Below, one piece after another: positions 59,801 through 64,000 of a DNA stretch of 64,000 bases. Where the stretch lies: contig NZ_FYED01000011.1 of NCBI RefSeq assembly GCF_900187565.1, forward strand, positions 1 to 64,000, in the 5' to 3' direction. Position numbers and translations under genes: made by a program. The notes beneath the pieces are model-generated. The model worked only from the letters and a program-made list of their open reading frames with translations, had not been told where the DNA came from and did not search any database. Each line of letters begins with the position of its first letter. The stretch's first letter is position 1. The DNA comes from Pseudomonas sp. Irchel 3A7. Lineage in GTDB: Bacteria; Pseudomonadota; Gammaproteobacteria; Pseudomonadales; Pseudomonadaceae.

Positions 59801-59986
59801 CACCACGGTGTCCTGCACGGTTTGCGCGGAAGCGCCCGGGTAGGTCACGGAGATGGCGATCGCGGGCGGCGCAATGCTCGGGTATTGGTTGATCGGCAGT
59901 TTGAGGATCGATAGTGCCCCGACCAGCATGATCACCAGGGCAATTACCCAGGCAAAAATCGGACGGTCGATAAAAAATTTCGACAT
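56825..59986 (-). CDS. ttgB: RND multidrug efflux pump (MexB/TtgB/EmhB type)
   Basis: This 1053-residue HAE1-family inner-membrane transporter expels antibiotics, solvents or aromatic compounds using the proton gradient. It has twelve helices and two large periplasmic loops. The proton-relay residues are present: Asp-Asp in GLLVDDAIVVVENVER and Lys in GLAAKNAILIVEFAKEL. The start is SKFFIDRPIFAWVIALVIML, typical of the group. Three bases separate it from the adaptor gene. Confidence 0.97.
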   Translation of the reverse strand: MSKFFIDRPIFAWVIALVIMLVGALSILKLPINQYPSIAPPAIAISVTYPGASAQTVQDTVVQVIEQQLNGIDNLRYVSSESNSDGTMTITATFEQGTNSDTAQVQVQNKLNLATPLLPQEVQQQGIRVTKAVKNFLLVIGVVSRDGSMTKDDLSNYIVSNMQDPISRTAGVGDFQVFGSQYAMRIWLDPAKLNNYNLTPIDVKTAIAAQNVQVSSGQLGGLPALPGTQLNATIIGKTRLQTAEQFEKILLKVNKDGSQVRLKDVADVGLGGENYSINAQFNGAPASGLAVKLATGANALDTAKALRKTIDNLKPFFPQGMEVVFPYDTTPVVTESIKGVVHTLVEAVALVFLVMFLFLQNFRATVITTMTVPVVLLGTFGILAAAGFSINTLTMFGMVLAIGLLVDDAIVVVENVERVMSEEGLSPKEATKKSMGQIQGALVGIALVLSAVLLPMAFFSGSTGVIYKQFSITIVSAMALSVLVALIFTPALCATMLKPIPKGEHGTPKRGFFGWFNRNFDRGVRSYERGVGNMLAQKAPYLLAYILIVVGMIWLFTRIPTAFLPEEDQGVLFAQVQTPAGSTSQRTQVVVDEMREFLLRPGNEGGEGDAVNSVFTVTGFNFAGRGQSSGMAFIMLKPWDERNADNSVFKVAARAQQHFFTFRDAMVFAFAPPAVLELGNATGFDVFLQDRAGIGHDKLMEARNQFLGMAAQSKVLTQVRPNGLNDEPQYQLEIDDEKASALGITIADINNTLSIALGSSYVNDFIDRGRVKKVYVQGRPGARMSPEDLQKWYVRNSVGTMVPFSAFAKGEWIYGSPKLARYNGVEAMEILGAPAPGYSTGEAMAEVEALAQKLPAGVGISWTGLSYEERLSGSQAPALYALSLLMVFLCLAALYESWSIPIAVMLVVPLGIIGALMATSLRGLSNDVYFQVGLLTTIGLAAKNAILIVEFAKELHEQGRSLRDAAIEASRMRLRPIIMTSLAFVLGVVPLAISTGAGSGSQHAIGTGVIGGMITATVLAIFWVPLFFVTVSSLGQRKVADQDAAIEPSKEAG

Positions 59987-59989
59987 GGT

Positions 59990-61147
59990 TTACTCCCCTT
60001 TGCCGACGGAAGCCTGTTCAGCTGCTTTCGCGGGGGCCGGGTTCCTTGCGCCAACGTTGGTCGCCTCACTGGCCTTGACTTCGATGCCAGGTTTGACGAA
60101 TTGCAGTCCTTCGGTGATCAGGCGATCGCCGGCCTTCAGGCCGTCTTCGATCAGCCATTGGTTGCCCACGGTGCGGCTGGCCTTGAGCTGACGCAGTTCG
60201 ACCTTGTTGTCGGGACCGACGACCAGCGCGGTCGGGGAACCTTTGAGGTCGCGGGTCACGCCTTGCTGCGGGGCCAGAATCGCCGCGCTGTTCACACCGG
60301 CCTGCAACTGGGCGTGCACGAACATGCCTGGCAGCAGGGTGTGATCAGGATTCGGGAATACGGCACGCAGGGTCACGGAGCCGGTGGTCTGGTCAACCGA
60401 GACTTCGGAGAACTCCAGCTTGCCTTCCTGCTGGTAATGGCTGCCGTCCTCAAGGGTCAGCTTGACCTTTGCTGCATTGTCGCCGGCCTTCTGCAGGCGG
60501 CCGCTTTCCAATTCGCGGCGCAATTGCAGCAGTTCGACCGAGGATTGGGTGACATCGACGTAAATCGGGTCGAGTTGCTGAATGACCGCCATCGCTTCGG
60601 TCTGGCCGTTGCTGACCAGCGCGCCCTCGGTCACCGAAGAACGACCGATACGGCCGGTCAGCGGTGCGTAGACCTTGGTGTAGCGCACGTTGATCTGGGC
60701 CGATTGCAGCGCGGCTTCCGACTGCAGACGGTTGGCCACGGCGGTGTCGTATTCCTGACGGCTCACGGCCTGCTCGTTGACCAGTTGCTGGTAGCGGTCG
60801 GAGATCGACTTGGTCGAGCGCAGGTTGGCCTCGGCGCTTTTCAGGGTCGCTTCATAGACCGCCGGATCGATCTGGTACAGCTGCTGGCCGGCTTTGACAT
60901 CGCCGCCTTCCTTGAACAGACGCTTGAGAATGATGCCATTGACCTGCGGACGCACTTCGGCGATGCGGAACGCGCTGGTGCGGCCCGGCAGTTCGGAAGT
61001 CAACGTAAACGTTTGCGGCTGCAGGGTGACGACGCCGACCTGAGGCGGTGGTGCGGCGGGTGCCGCTTCTTCCTTTTTGCATCCACTGAGCAGCGATGCA
61101 AGGGCGACGGCGGCGACCAGAGCGGTAACAGCTGGCTTGAATTGCAT
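59990..61147 (-). CDS. ttgA: RND efflux periplasmic adaptor (MexA/TtgA/EmhA type)
   Basis: This 385-residue membrane-fusion lipoprotein has lipobox LSGC (about Cys23). Lipoyl half-motifs flank an alpha-helical hairpin (GGDVKAGQQLYQIDPAVYEA and TKVYAPLTGRIGRSSVTEGA). Beta-barrel and membrane-proximal domains follow. It links pump and channel. The ATG at 61147 fits the signal peptide; the open frame upstream is not conserved. It heads the operon ttgABC, divergent from the TetR gene. Confidence 0.95.
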   Translation of the reverse strand: MQFKPAVTALVAAVALASLLSGCKKEEAAPAAPPPQVGVVTLQPQTFTLTSELPGRTSAFRIAEVRPQVNGIILKRLFKEGGDVKAGQQLYQIDPAVYEATLKSAEANLRSTKSISDRYQQLVNEQAVSRQEYDTAVANRLQSEAALQSAQINVRYTKVYAPLTGRIGRSSVTEGALVSNGQTEAMAVIQQLDPIYVDVTQSSVELLQLRRELESGRLQKAGDNAAKVKLTLEDGSHYQQEGKLEFSEVSVDQTTGSVTLRAVFPNPDHTLLPGMFVHAQLQAGVNSAAILAPQQGVTRDLKGSPTALVVGPDNKVELRQLKASRTVGNQWLIEDGLKAGDRLITEGLQFVKPGIEVKASEATNVGARNPAPAKAAEQASVGKGE

Positions 61148-61240
61148 GAAAATCCTCGGGTCAGGCGCGCAAAAAACGCACAAGAAAAGATGGAACGTTA
61201 AAAATGGGGTACCGGGTGGATAAGTAGCTTGCTAAGGAAT

Positions 61241-61270
61241 ATACTTACATTCACGGTTGTTTGTAAATAC
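61241..61270. promoter_or_regulatory. TtgR-type operator between ttgA and ttgR
   Basis: CTTACATTCACGGTTGTTTG followed by TAAATAC is an imperfect palindrome (TTACA...TGTAA). It closely matches, as I recall it, the TtgR operator of P. putida (in reverse orientation). It lies about 95 bases before the ttgA ATG and about 145 before the ttgR ATG, where repression of both divergent genes is expected. Confidence 0.75.
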
Positions 61271-61414
61271 CTTGGCTGTGTACCCTCGCTGTTACAGAAG
61301 CCGTCGCAAGGTTCGAATTGTAGGCCCGGGGACGATGCCCAAGAACGCTCGCCCCACTTTTATTCAGCTGATATTCAGACATCGCTGAAGCACCCTGATT
61401 GAGGTTGTACTGCC

Positions 61415-62047
61415 ATGGTCCGTCGCACCAAAGAGGAAGCTCAAGAAACCCGCAGCCAGATACTCGAGGCGGCCGAAAAAGCCTTTTTCGAGCGGGGCGT
61501 GGCCCGCACGACGCTGGCGGACATCGCGACCCTGGCCGGCGTCACCCGTGGCGCCATCTATTGGCATTTCAGCAACAAGGCCGATCTGGTGCAGGCCATG
61601 CTCGACAGCTTGCATGAACCCCTTGATGAACTGGCCAAGGCCGCGGAGAGCGAAGACGAACTCGACCCGCTGGGCTGCATGCGCCGGCTGCTGATTCATT
61701 TGTTTCATGAAGTTGCGCTGGATCCCAAGACCCGGCGCATCAACGAGATTCTGTTTCATAAGTGCGAATTCACCGATGAAATGTGCGATCTGCGCCAGCA
61801 GCGCCGGACCGCCAGCCTGGACTGCAACATGCGCATCGGCCTGACCCTGCGTAATGCCGTGAACCGCGGGCAGCTGCCGGAAGAACTCGACACCGCCCGC
61901 GCCGCCATCAGCATTCATGCTTATATAGACGGCCTGCTGTACCAATGGTTGCTCGCGCCGGACAGTTTCCAGCTGCACACCGAGGCTGAGCGTTGGGTCG
62001 ATACCGGGCTGGACATGCTGCGTTTCAGCCCCAGCCTGCGTAAATGA
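61415..62047 (+). CDS. ttgR: TetR-family efflux repressor (TtgR/EmhR type)
   Basis: This 210-residue repressor has an N-terminal TetR helix-turn-helix (about 10-57: RSQILEAAEKAFFERGVART, TLADIATLAGVTRGAIYWHF). The C-terminal drug-binding domain resembles TtgR/AcrR (RRLLIHLFHEVALDPKTRRI, NEILFHKCEFTDEM). It should repress the divergent ttgABC operon and release when it binds drugs or plant phenolics. The ATG at 61415 starts MVRRTKEEAQ, the usual family beginning. Confidence 0.95.
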   Translation: MVRRTKEEAQETRSQILEAAEKAFFERGVARTTLADIATLAGVTRGAIYWHFSNKADLVQAMLDSLHEPLDELAKAAESEDELDPLGCMRRLLIHLFHEVALDPKTRRINEILFHKCEFTDEMCDLRQQRRTASLDCNMRIGLTLRNAVNRGQLPEELDTARAAISIHAYIDGLLYQWLLAPDSFQLHTEAERWVDTGLDMLRFSPSLRK

Positions 62048-62240
62048 AACAACATGCGTAATCGGCTTCTCGTGGTCAACCGTAGAGGCCGAAGATGAAC
62101 GGTTCTTCACGTGCGCTACGACAGAAGGGTGCTTTTATATACGCCTGTTCGGCAGGTTGACAGGTAGCAAGCTCAGTATTTTGTAGGGATTTTGTGTCGC
62201 GTTTGTGAGGAAACGTGAATGCCGAGTGCTGAATCGATCC

Positions 62241-62690
62241 CTGTGGGAGCAGGCTTGCCGGGTCGTCGCATCGCAGCGAAGGCGGCCTGACAGCCGACCT
62301 GATTTTGGCGGATGCACCAATCCCCTGTGGGAGCTGGCTTGTCGGGTCGCCGCATCGCAGCGAAGGCGGCCTGACAGCCGACCTGATTTTGGCGGATGCA
62401 CCCAATCCCCTGTGGGAGCTGGCTTGTCGGGTCGCCGCATCGCAGCGAAGGCGGCCTGACAGCCGACCTGATTTTGGCGGATGCACCCAATCCCCTGTGG
62501 GAGCTGGCTTGCCAGCGAAGGCGGCCTGACAGCCGACCTGACTTTGGCGGATGCACCAATCCCCTGTGGGAGCTGGCTTGTCGGGTCGCCGCATCGCAGC
62601 GAAGGCGGCCTGACAGTCGACCTGATTTTGGCGGATGCACCAATCCCTTGTGGGAGCGAGCCTGCTCGCGAAGGCGGCCTGACAGCCGAC
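62241..62690. repeat. Tandem array of REP-derived units of about 85 bp
   Basis: Units begin CTGTGGGAG at 62241, 62325, 62410, 62495, 62564 and, with a C-to-T change, about 62648. The spacings are 84, 85, 85, 69 and 84. A full unit contains GGGAGCTGGCTTGTCGGGTC, GCCGCATCGCAGCGAAGGCG, and GCCTGACAGCCGACCTGATT followed by TTGGCGGATGCACC. The 69-bp unit lacks GTCGCCGCATCGCAG and ends GCTTGCCAGCGAAGG. The last unit carries the canonical GAGCCTGCTCGCGA core. Copies are nearly identical, so expansion is recent. Confidence 0.88.
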
Positions 62691-62734
62691 CTGTCTTTTG
62701 TTGAGTACATATCCATTGCTGCGGTAACGGCCAC

Positions 62735-62970
62735 CTATGGTTTCGCCCTTACGGCGAGTCCCTTTGGCAAACGCCGGAGTGCCGGCCCAGCCCAAAGGAA
62801 CCAAAGGTCTCGCCCCGGCGCCCGGCCCCTCGCCAAGGCTCGGCGTTTCTTCGCTCCGGCATTCATCCGGGGACACTGCCCTCCGGTTGGCTTCGCTGCA
62901 CCTACATGCAGCGTGTTCGACTACGTCGAACGGCGCTACGCGCCACTCCCCGGATGAACACCTCCACTCA
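62735..62970. repeat. Palindrome-rich dispersed repeat candidate
   Basis: The segment runs from GGTTTCGCCCTTACGGCGAG to TCCCCGGATGAACACC. It contains several short inverted repeats, for example CATCCGGGG (about 62873) with CCCCGGATG (about 62948), and CGAC-TACG-TCGAA near 62920. From memory, such sequence is common between genes in the P. fluorescens group. No protein-coding signal is seen. Confidence 0.5.
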
Positions 62971-63047
62971 GCCTGCCGATGGGGCGGGTGGATCAAAATC
63001 AAAAGCAGGCGAGCTGACACTCGACCTGCTTGGTGGGTGTACGCCGT

Positions 63048-63240
63048 GCCCTGTGGGAGCTGGCTTGTCGGGTCGCCGTATCGCAGCGATGGCGGCCTGG
63101 CAGCCGATCTGATTCTCGCGGGTTTACCCAATCCCCTGTGGGAGCGGAGCCTGCTCGCGAAGGTCGTGAACGATAACGCGTCAAGCCAGATGCTTAGCGG
63201 TGCCCGTGGGTTTTTCGCGAGCAGGCTCGCTCCCACAGTG
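63048..63240. repeat. Outlying REP-derived units
   Basis: One more array-type unit begins at about 63051 (GGGAGCTGGCTTGTCGGGTC with GCCGTATCGCAGCGATGGCG). A canonical REP with an extra G follows (about 63135-63161), and its inverted partner lies at about 63212-63240. Confidence 0.85.
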
Positions 63241-63274
63241 GATAGAGTCAACCCAAGATAAACCTTCAGTAATT

Positions 63275-63309
63275 AAAAAAGCCCCAGCTCTTTCGAGTCG
63301 GGGCTTTTG
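63275..63309 (-). terminator. Terminator after xenB
   Basis: GCCCC (63281-63285) pairs with GGGGC (63300-63304), with an extended imperfect stem through CTC and GAG. A-runs and T-runs flank it. On the minus strand it lies about 20 bases after the xenB stop. Confidence 0.82.
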
Positions 63310-63327
63310 TGTTTCGCAGGAGAACGA

Positions 63328-64000
63328 TTACAACGTCGGGTAGTCGATGTAACCAACCGGCCCCTTGCCATAGAACAGTTCCGGACGTGGCTCGTTCAGC
63401 GGTGCATCGGCTTTCAGGCGAGCCGGCAAGTCCGGGTTGGCGATGAACGGGATGCCGAAGGCAACGGCGTCGGCCTTGCCGGCGGTCAGCCAGGCGTTGG
63501 CGCTGTCCTTGGTGAAGCGTTCGTTGATGATGTACGGGCCGCCGAAGGCTTCCTTGATCAGTGGGCCGAGGCTGTCGTCGGCTTCTTTTTCGCGGGAGCA
63601 GATGAAGGCGATGCCACGTTTGCCCAGTTCGCGAGCGACGTAGGTGAAGGTTTCGGCCAGGTTGTCGTCACCCATGTCATGGGCGTCGGCGCGCGGTGCC
63701 AGGTGTACGCCGACTCGGCCTGCACCCCAGACTTCGATCGCGGCATCGGTCACTTCCAGCAGCAGGCGGGCACGGTTTTCCAGGGAGCCGCCGTAGTGGT
63801 CGGTGCGCTGGTTGGTGCTGCTTTGCAGGAACTGGTCGAGCAGGTAGCCGTTGGCGCCGTGGATTTCCACGCCATCGAACCCGGCAGCCTTGGCGTTTTC
63901 GGCACCGACGCGGTAAGCGTCGACAATGTCGGCGATCTCAGCGGTTTCCAGCGCGCGCGGCGTCGGGTAGTCGGACAAAGGGCGAACCAGGCTGACGTGG
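63328..64000 (-). CDS. xenB: Old yellow enzyme, xenobiotic/alkene reductase (3' part only)
   Basis: The gene runs off the window at 64000; about 223 C-terminal residues are present, starting HVSLVRPLSDYPTPRALE. This is an FMN-dependent TIM-barrel enoate/nitroester reductase. The substrate-binding pair is in GVEIHGANGYLLDQFL, followed by the family segment STNQRTDHYGGSLENRARLL. GGPYIINERF and ADAVAFGIPFIANPDLP give the phosphate-binding end. The sequence looks closest to XenB of P. fluorescens and NemA of E. coli, which reduce nitroglycerin, TNT and N-ethylmaleimide. The start codon and any nearby TetR regulator lie outside the window. Confidence 0.92.
   Translation of the reverse strand, partial: HVSLVRPLSDYPTPRALETAEIADIVDAYRVGAENAKAAGFDGVEIHGANGYLLDQFLQSSTNQRTDHYGGSLENRARLLLEVTDAAIEVWGAGRVGVHLAPRADAHDMGDDNLAETFTYVARELGKRGIAFICSREKEADDSLGPLIKEAFGGPYIINERFTKDSANAWLTAGKADAVAFGIPFIANPDLPARLKADAPLNEPRPELFYGKGPVGYIDYPTL

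Larger units (their letters stand above)
62048..63327. other. 1.28-kb noncoding, repeat-filled region
   Basis: The gap between ttgR and xenB holds a tandem REP-derived array (62241-62690), a palindrome-rich stretch (62735-62970), further REP units (63048-63240) and the xenB terminator. Open frames on both strands through it merely translate the repeats and lack ribosome sites. Confidence 0.85.

Noticed and set aside
62241..62690. Possible CRISPR array
   Set aside because: The units are 84-85 bp and almost identical over their whole length, without short repeats separated by unique spacers. No cas genes are present.
62076..63251. A 391-codon minus-strand frame through the repeat array
   Set aside because: It only translates REP repeats into repeated peptides and has no ribosome site or domain.

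Overview
The window is chromosomal DNA of a fluorescent pseudomonad, most likely from the Pseudomonas fluorescens group. Three things point there. Pairs of the REP palindrome GGGAGCGAGCCTGCTCGCGA sit in many intergenic gaps. Gene order from the SEC-C/OmpA/dinG/pdxH/slyB block through braCDEFG resembles what I recall of P. aeruginosa PAO1. The pca, ttg/emh-type efflux and xenB-like genes are all of Pseudomonas type. There is no prophage, rRNA, tRNA, CRISPR array or intact insertion sequence. Both window edges are arbitrary, and the last gene (xenB) is cut at 64000.

Layout. 0.2-6.2 kb: a cysteine-hydrolase-fold protein, two SEC-C proteins, small lipoproteins, two paralogous OmpA-type lipoproteins with structured leaders, a collagen-like secreted protein and a CopD-like membrane protein. 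6.26-6.53 kb: a MITE-like element with 32-bp perfect terminal inverted repeats. 6.6-16.7 kb: dinG, a periplasmic GH-A glycosidase, a beta-lactamase-fold esterase, an OmpA lipoprotein with a histone-H1-like tail, pdxH, slyB and nhaA. 17-22.4 kb: a PLP enzyme, a COG2509 flavoprotein, a lipoprotein, and an atypical SDR divergent from a LysR regulator. 22.5-27.6 kb: the branched-chain amino acid ABC operon braCDEFG (minus strand). 28.5-30.7 kb: a solitary tubulin/FtsZ-superfamily protein, the most unusual gene here. 30.9-41.4 kb: a beta-hydroxyacid dehydrogenase, an MHYT-GGDEF-EAL protein, an MFS permease, rapA, small proteins and a PiT phosphate transporter. 42.1-42.3 kb: a possible pair of tiny coupled ORFs.

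42.7-54.9 kb holds a whole protocatechuate (beta-ketoadipate) pathway: pcaR, pcaK, pcaIJF, pcaHG, pcaT, pcaBDC and a convergent OprD-type porin. Protocatechuate or 4-hydroxybenzoate would enter through the porin and PcaK. It would be cleaved by PcaHG, processed by PcaB, PcaC and PcaD, activated by PcaIJ and thiolysed by PcaF to succinyl-CoA and acetyl-CoA. Near-identical 15-bp boxes of PcaR type lie upstream of pcaR, pcaK, pcaI and the porin, which ties the porin to the regulon.

55.4-62.0 kb is an RND efflux operon of TtgABC/EmhABC/MexAB-OprM type with its divergent TetR repressor and an operator-like sequence between them. 62.0-63.3 kb is noncoding: a tandem array of REP-derived units of about 85 bp, a second palindrome-rich repeat, and then the 3' part of a xenB-like old yellow enzyme gene.
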